Assembly (NCBI RefSeq): GCF_000980895.1
Contig: NZ_LAZX01000090.1
Span: 1-64,000 of the forward strand
Source: Sphingomonas sp. Ag1
GTDB taxonomy: Bacteria; Pseudomonadota; Alphaproteobacteria; Sphingomonadales; Sphingomonadaceae
Direction: 5' to 3'
DNA: 64,000 bases
Part shown: positions 45,503 to 54,455 of the stretch, piece after piece
Layout: every line of letters begins with the position of its first letter
Position numbering within the stretch: position 1 is the stretch's first letter
Program-made: the position numbers and the translations under genes
Notes under the pieces: model-generated
Database searches by the model: none
What the model was told of the DNA's origin: nothing
Seen by the model: only the letters and a program-made list of their open reading frames with translations

Positions 45503-46432
45503 ATGAAGACTCTGGTTTGGGTCGAGCATGACGGTTCGACCGTCAAGGATGCCACGCTCGCCGCGGTGACCGCCGCGTCGAAGCTGGGTGAAGTTCACCT
45601 GCTGGTTGCCGGCAAGGGTGTCGATGGCGTGGCGCAGGAAGCTGCCAAGATCGCCGGCGTCGGCAAGGTCCACGTCGCTGACGACGACGCCTATGCGCAT
45701 GCGCTGGCCGAGAACGTCGCGCCGCTGGTCGTCGAGCTGATGGGCCATCACGACGCGTTCGTTGCGCCGGCCACCACGTCGGCCAAGAACATCGCGCCGC
45801 GCGTCGCCGCGCTGCTCGACGTGATGCAGATCTCCGAAGTGCTGTCGGTCGAGAGCGAGGACACGTTCACGCGTCCGATCTACGCCGGCAACGCGATCGC
45901 GACGGTGCAGACGTCGGACGCGAAGAAGGTGCTGACCGTCCGTACCACGGCGTTCGAGAAGGCAGCGGCAGAGGGTGGTTCGGCGGCCGTCGAAGCAGTC
46001 GCCTCAACCGGCGACCAGGGCCTGTCGACCTACGAGAGCTCGGAAATCGCCAAGAGCGCGCGTCCGGAGCTGGCCAGCGCGAAGATCATCGTCTCCGGTG
46101 GCCGCGCGCTGCAGAATGGCGAGAACTTCAGCGCGCTGATCGAGCCGCTGGCCGACAAGCTGGGTGCCGGTGTCGGCGCCAGCCGCGCGGCGGTGGACGC
46201 TGGCTTCGTGCCGAACGACTATCAGGTCGGCCAGACCGGCAAGATCGTCGCCCCGGAAGTCTATATCGCGGTTGGCATCTCCGGCGCGATCCAGCACCTT
46301 GCCGGCATGAAGGATTCCAAGACCATCATCGCCATCAACAAGGACGAGGATGCCCCGATCTTCCAGGTCGCGGACATCGGCCTCGTCGGCGACCTGTTCA
46401 AGGTCGTCCCGGAGCTGACCGAGAAGCTCTGA
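45503..46432 (+). CDS. etfA: Electron transfer flavoprotein alpha subunit
   Basis: 309 residues from ATG 45503, with GGGGAGAGGAAAGAGG upstream. The FAD-binding C-terminal domain shows [41 protein letters not shown] and [20 protein letters not shown]. It forms the heterodimeric ETF with EtfB. Confidence 0.97.
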   Translation: MKTLVWVEHDGSTVKDATLAAVTAASKLGEVHLLVAGKGVDGVAQEAAKIAGVGKVHVADDDAYAHALAENVAPLVVELMGHHDAFVAPATTSAKNIAPRVAALLDVMQISEVLSVESEDTFTRPIYAGNAIATVQTSDAKKVLTVRTTAFEKAAAEGGSAAVEAVASTGDQGLSTYESSEIAKSARPELASAKIIVSGGRALQNGENFSALIEPLADKLGAGVGASRAAVDAGFVPNDYQVGQTGKIVAPEVYIAVGISGAIQHLAGMKDSKTIIAINKDEDAPIFQVADIGLVGDLFKVVPELTEKL

Positions 46433-46661
46433 TCCCGTTCCGGCGCGGTCCAGCGGATCGCGCCACGGCCGGCGGCGCTCTGATGAGCGTCGCCGCTGCT
46501 GCTGCCGAGACGCCATGTGCGTGCGCTCTGCCGCAGGATGGCAGCCAGTCGCCGCTCATCTGTGCGGCGCGATCTTCCCCAAACACACGTCACCGCTGCA
46601 TTGCAGAGGCTGGGCCGCGTCGTCTAAGCCGATCGCAATGGGTGGATTAGATAGAAGCGTG

Positions 46662-47231
46662 ATGCGCCTGCCGCTGGTCGCCGTTCTGGCGCTTGCCCTG
46701 TCCGCCTGCGCCTCGCAGAAATTCCGTCCGGTCAGCGACACGCCCGTCAGGATCGGCAAGCCTTATACGGTGCGTGGCGTGACCTATACGCCAACGCCCG
46801 ACCCGAACCTGGACGTTCTGGGCTATGCCAGCTGGTACGGCTCGGAAAGCGGAAACCGGGTCGCGCTGGGCGAGCGGTTTCGCCCCAAATGGGTGACGGC
46901 GGCGCACCCGACCCTGCCGCTGCCAAGTTATGTCGAGGTGACGTCGCTGGAGACGGGGCGAACGATCGTCGTGCGCGTCAACGACCGTGGCCCCTTCGCC
47001 CGGGGGCGGGTGATCGACCTGTCGCGTGGGGCGGCCGAGCAACTGGGCGCGAAACGGGCCGGTATCATCCCGGTGCGCGTGCGGATCGTCGACCCGCCGG
47101 AGAAGGACCGCAAGCGGCTTCGTCGCGGGAAGCCGGCGCGGGAGCGCGAGCGCGTGTCGGATCAGGCACTGGCCAATCTGCGCGCGCAATTGGCCGCCGG
47201 CGTGCGGCAGGGGCTGGTTCAGGCGCCCTGA
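46662..47231 (+). CDS. rlpA: RlpA-like septal lipoprotein
   Basis: 189 residues from ATG 46662. The signal peptide ends in a lipobox (LALSAC). The double-psi beta-barrel is clear: GYASWYGSESGNRVALGERF, then VRVNDRGPFARGRVIDLSRGAAEQLG with the catalytic-type Asp. RlpA cuts glycan strands that lack stem peptides at the septum. The SPOR domain found in many RlpA proteins is absent. The C-terminus is basic and helical instead. Confidence 0.88.
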   Translation: MRLPLVAVLALALSACASQKFRPVSDTPVRIGKPYTVRGVTYTPTPDPNLDVLGYASWYGSESGNRVALGERFRPKWVTAAHPTLPLPSYVEVTSLETGRTIVVRVNDRGPFARGRVIDLSRGAAEQLGAKRAGIIPVRVRIVDPPEKDRKRLRRGKPARERERVSDQALANLRAQLAAGVRQGLVQAP

Positions 47232-47257
47232 AGCGCGCAGGCGAACCGCGTGGCCGC

Positions 47258-47860
47258 TCAGGGCCTTTTGGGGGCTGCTTCGCGCGCCGCCGGACTGGCG
47301 AGCCGCTTGGTAACCATATCATTGCCCTGCGCGCGGGCGACCTCGGCGGCGGTTCGGCCTGAGGCGTCGGCCAGCGCGGGATCGGCGCCAGCGGCGAGGA
47401 GCAGCTCGATCTGGCGGGTGCGATTGAACAGCGCGGCCATCATCAGCGCGGTCTGTCCGGCCTTGTTGCGCGCATTCACGTCGCAGCCGGCAGCGAGCAG
47501 GCGCTCGGCGATCGCATCCTCACCCTTGAAGGCGACGCCCATCAGCGCGGTATTCCCCTGGCCCGCGTCAGCCAGGCAGGCGTCGGCGCCGGCGGCGAGC
47601 AGCGCGTCGAGCGTGTCGCGATGCCCGGCGTAAGCGGCGAGGATCACGGGCGTGAACCCGCGGCGATCGCGGGCATTGGCGTCTGCACCGGCGGTGATCA
47701 GCGGGGCGATCAGATCGGTGCGGCCGAGCCGTGCGGCCTCGAACAGCAATTCCTGTCGGCGTTCCGGGGAGGGAAGCGCAGCGGCGGGAGCGGGCGGCGA
47801 GGAGGCGGCGCCCTGCGGGGTGGTCCCCGCCAGTAGCGCAGCCGCGATCAGCGAAATCAT
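47258..47860 (-). CDS. Exported ankyrin-repeat protein, catalase partner (AnkB-like)
   Basis: 200 residues. A signal peptide (residues 1-20, ending near GAAS) precedes about four ankyrin repeats: LIAPLITAGADANARD, GFTPVILAAYAGHRDTLDALLAAGADA, NTALMGVAFKGEDAIAERLLAAG and QTALMMAALFNRTRQIELLLAAGADP. In Pseudomonas aeruginosa ankB lies beside katB and is needed for full catalase activity. Here the gene follows an exported catalase by 54 bp on the same strand, so the same partnership is likely. Confidence 0.88.
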   Translation of the reverse strand: MISLIAAALLAGTTPQGAASSPPAPAAALPSPERRQELLFEAARLGRTDLIAPLITAGADANARDRRGFTPVILAAYAGHRDTLDALLAAGADACLADAGQGNTALMGVAFKGEDAIAERLLAAGCDVNARNKAGQTALMMAALFNRTRQIELLLAAGADPALADASGRTAAEVARAQGNDMVTKRLASPAAREAAPKRP

Positions 47861-47914
47861 ATTGGTGTTCCGAAAGAAAGGGGCCGCCCGCCGTGGCAGG
47901 CGGCCCGGAGGGTG

Positions 47915-49579
47915 TTAGTTGGTGGGCTGTTCGGGGTTGGCCGCCTGATATTCGGCGACGGCGCGCTTCACCTCGGCGAGCGGCACGTTGACCGCCTTCG
48001 CCATGCGCGTGCCGTAGTCCGGGTCGGCCTGGTAGAAATAGCTCACCATGATCGTGCGGGTACGGTCCGAGCGCACCTGCCCGAGATCGGCGGCAAGGTT
48101 GCGGATCAGGTCGACCTTTTCCGCGGCCGGCAGCGAACGGTAGAAGATGCCGGCCTGCTTGAAGTTGTTGGTCTTCGCGATCGGCCGCGAATCCACCACC
48201 GCATTCACCGTGTAGGTCGAGTTGCGGAACGTGTCGGCCGTTTCCTTGGACGCTGCGGCCGCCGGGAAATAATTGACGCTGCTGTCACGGCCTGACGCAT
48301 TGAGCTGCCCATCCTGGTTGTTGTTCACGACCGCCACGCGCGGGCGATTGACCGGCAGCGACATGACATTCGCGCCAACGCGATAGCGCTGCGTATCGGC
48401 ATAGGAGAACAGGCGGCCCTGAAGCATGCGATCGGGCGAGGGCTCGATCCCCGGGACCATGTTGGAGGGGGCAAAGGCGGACTGTTCGGTCCATTCGAAG
48501 AAATTGTCCGGCACCTTGTTGAGCGTCATCTCGCCGATCTTGCGGAACGGCACGCCCAGCCACTCCTTGGTGTCGTCGAAGGGATTATAGTCGAGCTTGG
48601 CAAACTCGCTTTCGGGCATGATCTGGATCATCAGATCCCAGCTCGGGAAATTGCCCTTGGCGATTTCCGCATAAAGATCATCGGTCAGATAGTTGAAGCC
48701 GGCCTTTACCGCGTCGTCCGCCTTGTAATTGTGGACGCCCTGGCGGCTGATCCAGCGGAACTTGGCGAAAACCGTCTCGCCCTTCGCATTGACCAGCTTG
48801 AACGCGTGCACGCCATTGCCGTCCATCGTGCGGTACGAGGCGGGCGTGCCCAGGTTGGAGAAGACCTGGGTGATCATGTTGGTCGCCTCGGGCGTGGCCG
48901 AGAAGAAGTCGAAGAAGCGGTTGGGATCCTGCTTGTTGAGCACGGGATCGGGCTTCAGCGAATGGATCATGTCCGGGAACTGGATCGCATCGCGGATGAA
49001 GAAGATGGGCAGGTTGTTGCCCACCAGGTCCCAATTGCCCTGATCGGTGTAGAATTTCGTCGCGAAGCCATGCGGGTCGCGGGCGAATTCAGGACTGTCC
49101 TTGCCGTGGATCACGGTGGAGAAGCGGACGAACACCGGCGTTTCCTTGCCCTGCGCGAAGAGCGATGCCTTGGTCAGGTCGGAAATGTCCGCGGTCGCCT
49201 TGAACACGCCATGGGCACCAGTGCCGCGGGCATGAACGACGCGCTCGGGCACGCGCTCACGATCGAAACGGGCAAGCTTTTCGATGAGGTGCGCGTCTTC
49301 CAGCAGGACCGGGCCGAAATCGCCGGCGGCCTTGGAATGACGATTCTCGCCGATCGGCGCGCCATTGTCGCGCGTGAACTGCATGGCGGGGCCGCGCGAG
49401 AGGTCGACGCGCGGCGGTGCAGCGCCCGGGGCCACCGGTGCCGGGCCGGTCTGCATCCGCGCGGCGGCCGACGCATCGGCATCGCTCACCGACTGTGCAA
49501 TGGCGGGAAGAGGGAGCGCGACCCCTCCGAGGAGCAACGCGGCCGCGCGGAGCGCGCGCGCCTTCAAGCTGGCGTTCAT
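47915..49579 (-). CDS. Exported heme catalase (KatB-like)
   Basis: 554 residues from ATG 49579 with a Sec signal peptide (ending PAIAQ), so it should work in the periplasm. Catalase residues are present: the distal His in RVVHARGTGAHG, the Asn in GNWDLVGNNLPIFFIRD, and the proximal heme Tyr in LFSYADTQRYRVG. The length and pattern fit a small-subunit clade 3 enzyme with a leader. It breaks down hydrogen peroxide. The ankyrin gene downstream probably shares its operon. I saw no OxyR box in the 280 bp upstream. Confidence 0.95.
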   Translation of the reverse strand: MNASLKARALRAAALLLGGVALPLPAIAQSVSDADASAAARMQTGPAPVAPGAAPPRVDLSRGPAMQFTRDNGAPIGENRHSKAAGDFGPVLLEDAHLIEKLARFDRERVPERVVHARGTGAHGVFKATADISDLTKASLFAQGKETPVFVRFSTVIHGKDSPEFARDPHGFATKFYTDQGNWDLVGNNLPIFFIRDAIQFPDMIHSLKPDPVLNKQDPNRFFDFFSATPEATNMITQVFSNLGTPASYRTMDGNGVHAFKLVNAKGETVFAKFRWISRQGVHNYKADDAVKAGFNYLTDDLYAEIAKGNFPSWDLMIQIMPESEFAKLDYNPFDDTKEWLGVPFRKIGEMTLNKVPDNFFEWTEQSAFAPSNMVPGIEPSPDRMLQGRLFSYADTQRYRVGANVMSLPVNRPRVAVVNNNQDGQLNASGRDSSVNYFPAAAASKETADTFRNSTYTVNAVVDSRPIAKTNNFKQAGIFYRSLPAAEKVDLIRNLAADLGQVRSDRTRTIMVSYFYQADPDYGTRMAKAVNVPLAEVKRAVAEYQAANPEQPTN

Positions 49580-49819
49580 CACATATCTCTTTGTTGTGCC
49601 GCGGCGCCGCGCGGCGAGGTGGGTTCCGGTCTCTGCCGGGTCACGTCCCACTAAGAGCAGTCGATTCCGCCACGAAACGAGATTGCCCGCTTACACAAAT
49701 CGAACAATCTGATGATGAAGCCCAGGCGGTCCCACCGGCTCGGTGCCGTCGGATGCTGTTGAGGCGCGCTGATGCGCGACCCGGCGAGCCTGTTGAATGA
49801 GGCAAAAATGGGAAAATCA

Positions 49820-49858
49820 AAAAAGCCCTGCCAAGCGGATCGCCTGGCAGGGCTTTTT
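49820..49858. terminator. Bidirectional terminator between catalase promoter region and tRNA-Val
   Basis: A 14-base perfect stem (49820-49833 with 49845-49858) carries A tracts on one side and T tracts on the other, so it works in both directions. It lies right after the 3' end of tRNA-Val on the minus strand. Confidence 0.85.
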
Positions 49859-49859
49859 A

Positions 49860-49934
49860 TGGTGGGCGTGGCAAGGATTGAACTTGCGACCCCTGCGATG
49901 TCAACACAGTGCTCTACCACTGAGCTACACGCCC
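49860..49934 (-). tRNA. tRNA-Val(GAC)
   Basis: The minus strand gives acceptor GGGCGTG/CACGCCC with discriminator A and encoded CCA. The D-arm is TAGCTCAGTGGTAGAGCA, anticodon loop TTGACAT with GAC, and T-arm GCAAGTTCAATCCTTGC. Length is 75 nt. Confidence 0.97.
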
Positions 49935-49983
49935 ACGGGGAGCGGCGCCATTAGCCGGGCTGCCGGGGGTGCGCAACCCCTGT

Positions 49984-50361
49984 TCAGCTCGCACCCTGAA
50001 ATTCTCCCACTTCGAACATGCGATCGACCTCCATCACGAGATCGCGCAGGTGGAACGGCTTTGAGAGGACACGGGCCTGCGGCATTGCCTGGCCAGCCTT
50101 CAGCGTGACGGCGGCGAAGCCGGTGATGAACATGACGCGCAGCTTGGGGCGGATCTCCCCGGCTTTCTGCGCCAGTTCGATGCCATCCATTTCGGGCATG
50201 ACGATATCGGTGAGGAGAAGGTCGAATTCCTCCTCCTCGATGAGCGGCAGCGCGGCCGTGCCGCGGTCCACCGCGGTGACCGCATATCCGGACCTTTCCA
50301 GCGCACGCGCCAGATATTCGCGCATGACCTGGTCGTCCTCGGCCAGCAAAATTCGGATCAT
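49984..50361 (-). CDS. cpdR: Single-domain response regulator CpdR
   Basis: 125 residues from ATG 50361. A lone receiver domain has the acid pair EDD, phospho-acceptor Asp in LLLTDIVMPEMDG, and the run VMFITGFAAVTL and ARVLSKPFHLRDLV shared with CpdR. In Caulobacter CpdR recruits PdeA and other substrates to ClpXP and so controls CtrA turnover in the cell cycle; phosphorylation turns it off. Its presence supports an alphaproteobacterial origin. It diverges from the amidohydrolase gene. Confidence 0.9.
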   Translation of the reverse strand: MIRILLAEDDQVMREYLARALERSGYAVTAVDRGTAALPLIEEEEFDLLLTDIVMPEMDGIELAQKAGEIRPKLRVMFITGFAAVTLKAGQAMPQARVLSKPFHLRDLVMEVDRMFEVGEFQGAS

Positions 50362-50482
50362 TCGTGGGTTCCTGTGATCAACCGGCAGCTTATGGGAAGA
50401 TCGCTTAATATTTTCCAGACGCGCGTTGATCGCTGTGCGCCCGCATTGCGAGACGTGCCGCCTGCCCATAGGTTGGCGAGCG

Positions 50483-51316
50483 ATGGACGCGTGCTTCATC
50501 TCATACGGTGACGTGCCGCCCGCCAGCCCGGTCGTGCTGTCGGTGCCGCACGCGGGGCGCTGCTATCCCGAGGGCGTGCGCGATTCGCTGCGGGTGCCGT
50601 TCGCGGCGCTGACGATGCTGGAAGACCGGCTGATCGATTCGGTGGCGATGGCCGCGCGTGGCGGCGAGACGACGCTGATCCAGCAGGCGGCGCGCGCGTG
50701 GATCGACCTGAACCGGGCGGAGGATGATCGCGACCCGATGCTCGACGATGGCGCACGTACCGGCCACCTGAGCGCCAAGGTGCGCAGCGGGCTGGGGCTG
50801 GTGCCGCGGCGCACCACCGCGGCGGGGGAATTGTGGCGCAAGCGGCTGAGCGCCGACGACGTGATCGCGCGGATCAACGCGGCGCATCGTCCCTATCACG
50901 CGGCGCTGGCGGCGGCGTTGGCGGCCGCGCGTGCGCGTTTTGGCGTGGCGGTGCTGCTGGACCTTCATTCCATGCCGCCGATCCGTGGCAGCCGGACGCG
51001 GATCGTGATCGGGGACCGCTTCGGCCGATCGGCGGACAGCCGTTTCGTGAACCGGGTGGAGGCGGCGGTGGCAGCGGGGCACCTGCCGCAGGCGCTCAAC
51101 GTCCCTTACGCCGGCGGATATATCCTGGAGCGGCACGGCGCGCCAGAGCAGGGCATTCACGCCATCCAGCTGGAGATCGATCGCTCCTTATACCTCGACA
51201 GCCGGATGGACGGCGCGGGGCCGGGACACGGGCGTATCGTGCAGCTAGTCCGCGAAATCCTCGACGCGCTGGCCGATGAGGCGATCGCTGGGCCCGAGCG
51301 GCTCGCCGCCGAATAA
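50483..51316 (+). CDS. N-formylglutamate amidohydrolase family protein
   Basis: 277 residues from ATG 50483. The family patterns are VVLSVPHAGRCYPEGVR near the N-terminus, then AWIDLNRAEDDRDP, VLLDLHSMPP and IHAIQLEIDRSLYLD. Metal-dependent members release formate from N-formylglutamate in histidine breakdown; other hut genes are absent, so the substrate may differ. Its stop codon is shared with the T tract of a small RNA on the other strand. Confidence 0.9.
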   Translation: MDACFISYGDVPPASPVVLSVPHAGRCYPEGVRDSLRVPFAALTMLEDRLIDSVAMAARGGETTLIQQAARAWIDLNRAEDDRDPMLDDGARTGHLSAKVRSGLGLVPRRTTAAGELWRKRLSADDVIARINAAHRPYHAALAAALAAARARFGVAVLLDLHSMPPIRGSRTRIVIGDRFGRSADSRFVNRVEAAVAAGHLPQALNVPYAGGYILERHGAPEQGIHAIQLEIDRSLYLDSRMDGAGPGHGRIVQLVREILDALADEAIAGPERLAAE

Positions 51317-51421
51317 AAAAAACCACCCCGGGCGGTGCCCGAGGTGGCCAAGGTTCAGGGAGGAGACACACCAGAAGGTGTGCCATACGGTTCCGCGAAA
51401 GGGGGGACACGGAAACCGTAC
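51315..51421 (-). ncRNA. Candidate trans-acting small RNA with C-rich anti-Shine-Dalgarno segments
   Basis: About 107 nt, minus strand. A promoter-like TTGAAA (51455-51450), 16-base spacer and TATGTT (51433-51428) precede it. Hairpin 1 (51419-51387) has a nine-pair stem whose loop shows CCCCCC (51406-51401). Hairpin 2 (51383-51366) is GCACACC-TTCT-GGTGTGT. An unpaired linker CTCCTCCC (51365-51358) is complementary to Shine-Dalgarno sequences. The last hairpin (51347-51323) is a two-part stem with a GGT/ACC loop, followed by eight T. This layout is that of alphaproteobacterial regulators of the anti-SD type. No protein frame explains it. Confidence 0.62.
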
Positions 51422-51510
51422 CTTTATAACATAAGAGACCGGCAATCGGTTTCAAGAACCCTGGCTGATACGGCAAAAGGTGTCGCGCGATGCCCGCGCC
51501 CCAACGACAA

Positions 51511-51538
51511 ACGGGCGCAGGATTGTCCCCGCGCCCGT
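51511..51538 (-). terminator. Probable terminator of sapC
   Basis: ACGGGCGC and GCGCCCGT form a perfect eight-base stem 31 bp after the sapC stop; the minus strand continues TTTGTCGTT, a weak T tract. Confidence 0.5.
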
Positions 51539-51569
51539 CCGGTTCATTGGAGGCTTGCCGCCAGCGCGG

Positions 51570-52334
51570 TCAGAGCGTCGGCTGCGGCATCTTGCCCATC
51601 TGTACCTGGCGCGCGAACACTTCGCGCATCAGCGACAGCGAGAACAGGTGCGCATACAGCAGCGGCAGCATCCCGCTCTGCACCATCTTGCGCAGCTGGT
51701 CGCCGCGCAGGCCCTGCAGCTTCTCTTCGTTGACCATCTGGAAGCCGCGATACACGAACGGCTGCTCGAACCCTTCCTGCTGGATCGAGACTTCACCGTC
51801 CATCAGCAGTTCGGATTCGCGCAGCTCGTTCATGAACTGGGCGGTGCGGGCGCCGGCCTGTTCGAACTGCTCGTTGAAGGCCAGGATGTTCTTGGTCACG
51901 TCGCTCGGCTGGCCGTTCTCGAACAGCGGCTCGCCCTCATCGAACTGGCCGATCGTGTCCGACGTCGGGTCGAAGCAGAGCGACAGCTCCTCCGCGTCGG
52001 GACGCAGGCGGGCGAGGAGATAGGGATAGCGGCGGATGTAGGCGGGGACGTAGAAGGTGTTGTCGATCAGCTTGCCGTCGGCATCGACGAACACGTTCAC
52101 GCCCTCGTTCAGGCCCATCAGCGCGATCGGGATCGAATCCTCGCCGGCGGAAAAGACGATCGGCATGTAACGCTGCACCAGCGCGAATTCATCGACCGTC
52201 ACCGGGATGGCGTGCTGCGTCGTCAGGAACGGCGCGGTCGCGGCCGGGCGGATCTTGTAGTCGGCATGCAGGTCGCTCGAAAGCGGCTCGAGGCCGTTGT
52301 AGAAAAGCGGAAGCTGCTGCGGCGCGCTGGCCAT
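51570..52334 (-). CDS. SapC family protein
   Basis: 254 residues from ATG 52334 with GGAGAG upstream. Family patterns include YKIRPAATAPFLTTQHAIPVTVDEF, FSAGEDSIPIALMGLNEGVNVFV and YVPAYIRRYPYLLA. SapC was named for S-layer secretion in Campylobacter, but most homologs in proteobacteria lie near TonB receptors or flavin-dependent halogenase genes and have unknown roles. Neither neighbour type is adjacent here; an FAD-linked dehydrogenase gene is 54 bp upstream. Confidence 0.88.
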   Translation of the reverse strand: MASAPQQLPLFYNGLEPLSSDLHADYKIRPAATAPFLTTQHAIPVTVDEFALVQRYMPIVFSAGEDSIPIALMGLNEGVNVFVDADGKLIDNTFYVPAYIRRYPYLLARLRPDAEELSLCFDPTSDTIGQFDEGEPLFENGQPSDVTKNILAFNEQFEQAGARTAQFMNELRESELLMDGEVSIQQEGFEQPFVYRGFQMVNEEKLQGLRGDQLRKMVQSGMLPLLYAHLFSLSLMREVFARQVQMGKMPQPTL

Positions 52335-52388
52335 GATTACTCTCCAGATGCGGGTGCGGGTACGACCCAAAAAGCTCGATTTCGGCCC

Positions 52389-53864
52389 CTATTCGGCCAC
52401 CGCGCCGGGCGCAAGCGCCACCAGTTTGCCCGGGTTGAAGATGCCATGGGGATCAAGCGCCTGCTTGATCGCGCGCAGCATCGCCATGCGCGGCGGCGGC
52501 GACAGGCGTTCCAGCTCGGCAAGCTTCATCTGGCCAATACCATGTTCGGCGGAGATCGAGCCGCCCGCCGCGACCACGAGATCGTCGACGAAGCGGGTGA
52601 CGACGGGTGCTTCCCCGGCCAGCCATGTTGCGCGATCGGCGCCCCTTGGCGCACGGACGTGGAAATGGACGTTGCCGTCGCCCAGGTGGCCGAAACCACT
52701 GGCGCGGGTGCCGGGAAAGCGCGCCTCGCACGCCGCCGACGCCTCGATCAGGAAGCGGGGCATGGCCTCCACCGGCACCGAGATGTCGTGCTGCGCGGCT
52801 GGCCCGGTGGCGCGTTCGGCGTCCGAGATGGAATCGCGGATGCGCCAGAATGCCTCTGCCTGCGCCTCGTTCACGGCGATGGTCGCATCCTCGACCATGT
52901 TCTCGGCGATCGCCTGGACGAGCACGCGCTCGATGAACTGCGCAGGCGAGGGGGCGTCGGGATCGCTGATTACCGCCTCCACCAGCACGTGCCAGCGATG
53001 CTCGCCGGCAAGCGGCGCGCGGGCACCGGGAACATGCGCCAGTACTGCCGCAAGGGATTCGGCAGGCAAGAGCTCGAAGCTTTCGACCAGATCGCCCGCC
53101 GCCTGGAAGCGCCGCAAAAGGCGCAGCGCGTCGTCGGGGCTGGCAAGGCCGATCCAGCCGACCGCCCGGCTGGCAATTGCCGGGGCAAGGCGAAGCGTTG
53201 CGGCGGTGACGATGCCGAGCGTGCCCTCGGCGCCGATCAGCAGCTGGTTCGGATCATAGCCACGATTGTCCTTTTTCAACGCAGCGAGACCGTCATAAAG
53301 ACTGCCATCCGCCAGCACCGCCTCCACCCCGGCCACAAGCCCGCGCATCGTGCCCCAGCGCAGCACCTGGGTACCCCCGGCGTTGGTGGAGACCAGGCCG
53401 CCGATCGTCGCGGAGCCGCGGCTGCCGAGGGTCAGCGGGAAGCGACGACCCACCGCTGCTGCCGCGGCATGGAGATCAGCGAGGATCACGCCAGCCTCGA
53501 CGATCGCCAGCCCGGCATCGGCGTCGATCGAGCGAATCCGGTTGAGGCGCCGCAGCGACAGGATCGCCGCGGTGCCATCTGCGGGCGGGGTGGCGCCGCC
53601 CACCATCGAGGTGTTGCCGCCCTGCGGCACCAACGGCACCCGCTCACGGCCCGCCGCGGCGACGATCGCCTGCACCTGCGCCACGCTGTCAGGCGCAAAC
53701 AGGATCGGCGCCGTGCCGTGCCACCGCTGCCGCCAGTCGGTTTCCCACGGTGCGATATCGGTACGATCAGTGACGATCGCGCGATCGGGCAGGGTATCGG
53801 CGAGCGATTGTATGAGGCGGGTCTGGCGCGGGGTCATCGCCGCTTCATCGCGCGAATTCATCAA
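52389..53864 (-). CDS. FAD-linked D-2-hydroxyacid dehydrogenase (D-2-hydroxyglutarate/D-lactate type)
   Basis: 491 residues; a second ATG at 53861 is equivalent. The PCMH FAD-binding domain has VPLVPQGGNTSMVGGA, LGSRGSATIGGLVSTNAGG and LLIGAEGTLGIVTAATLRLAP. The C-terminal FAD-oxidase domain has the metal-site pattern GFGHLGDGNVHFHV and SAEHGIGQMK. These enzymes oxidise D-2-hydroxyglutarate, D-lactate or glycolate and pass electrons to ETF or quinones; etfBA is in the same window. The exact substrate is not determined. Confidence 0.93.
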   Translation of the reverse strand: MMNSRDEAAMTPRQTRLIQSLADTLPDRAIVTDRTDIAPWETDWRQRWHGTAPILFAPDSVAQVQAIVAAAGRERVPLVPQGGNTSMVGGATPPADGTAAILSLRRLNRIRSIDADAGLAIVEAGVILADLHAAAAAVGRRFPLTLGSRGSATIGGLVSTNAGGTQVLRWGTMRGLVAGVEAVLADGSLYDGLAALKKDNRGYDPNQLLIGAEGTLGIVTAATLRLAPAIASRAVGWIGLASPDDALRLLRRFQAAGDLVESFELLPAESLAAVLAHVPGARAPLAGEHRWHVLVEAVISDPDAPSPAQFIERVLVQAIAENMVEDATIAVNEAQAEAFWRIRDSISDAERATGPAAQHDISVPVEAMPRFLIEASAACEARFPGTRASGFGHLGDGNVHFHVRAPRGADRATWLAGEAPVVTRFVDDLVVAAGGSISAEHGIGQMKLAELERLSPPPRMAMLRAIKQALDPHGIFNPGKLVALAPGAVAE

Positions 53865-53902
53865 GGGTTCAAACTTCGATGGGCAGCGACGGGGGCCTAT
53901 CC

Positions 53903-54352
53903 ATGCTGATCCGCGCCTGCCCCATGCTTCCGCTGCTCATGGCTGCGCCCCTGGCAATCGCTGCCGGGCCGGCGGACGAGCGCTATGCGCAGCTGTCGAC
54001 TCGCGAGCGGATCATCATTCGCATCCCGCGGCTGCCCGGGCCGTCGCGGGCGCAGCGCGCCGCGCCGGTCACCTGGGAGGAGAAGAAGGCGCCCAAATGC
54101 GTGCCGATGGACCGGCTGGCGAGCGCCAGCATCTCCCCGGACGGCGACATCGACCTGATCGTCACCGACGGGCGCCGGCTGCGCGCCAAGCTCGACCGTG
54201 ATTGCCCGACACTGAATTTCTACGGCGGCTTCTACCTGAAGCGTTCCAAGGACGGAAAGTTCTGCGCCCGGCGCGACGTGTTGCGCACCCGATCGGGCCG
54301 ACAGTGTGAAATAAGTCGCTTTCGGCTGCTCATCCCGAAGAATCCGTCCTAA
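53903..54352 (+). CDS. Exported protein of unknown function, cysteine-paired
   Basis: 149 residues from ATG 53903 (ATG 53879 also possible). A signal peptide (MLPLLMAAPLAIAAG) precedes a small domain with four Cys: KCVPMDRLASASI, RDCPTLNFYGGFYLKRSKDGKFCARRD and RQCEISRF, suggesting two disulfides in the periplasm. I do not recognise a named family. It diverges from the dehydrogenase gene and ends 103 bp before the DEAD-box helicase. Confidence 0.75.
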   Translation: MLIRACPMLPLLMAAPLAIAAGPADERYAQLSTRERIIIRIPRLPGPSRAQRAAPVTWEEKKAPKCVPMDRLASASISPDGDIDLIVTDGRRLRAKLDRDCPTLNFYGGFYLKRSKDGKFCARRDVLRTRSGRQCEISRFRLLIPKNPS

Positions 54353-54455
54353 AAAGCGGCCTTGCGCACCGCTCTACCTTGACATCGAAGGCACAATCGC
54401 GTCTCGCCCGCACGATAAAAGGGCAGCATCGACGCGCCTTCTTTTCAGGATTGCC

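Noticed and set aside
46433..46661. Gene between etfA and rlpA
   Set aside because: An open frame continues upstream of rlpA to 46515, but its leader has no signal-peptide logic; the lipoprotein signal begins at 46662.
51378..51434. Nineteen-codon plus-strand frame (GTG start) after GGGAGGAG
   Set aside because: The spacing from the purine-rich stretch is 12 bases and the region is better explained by the stems of the minus-strand small RNA; not excluded as a leader peptide.
51480..53909. 809-codon open frame on the plus strand
   Set aside because: Antisense to sapC and the FAD-linked dehydrogenase, which both show clear family motifs; the plus frame has no recognisable domain.
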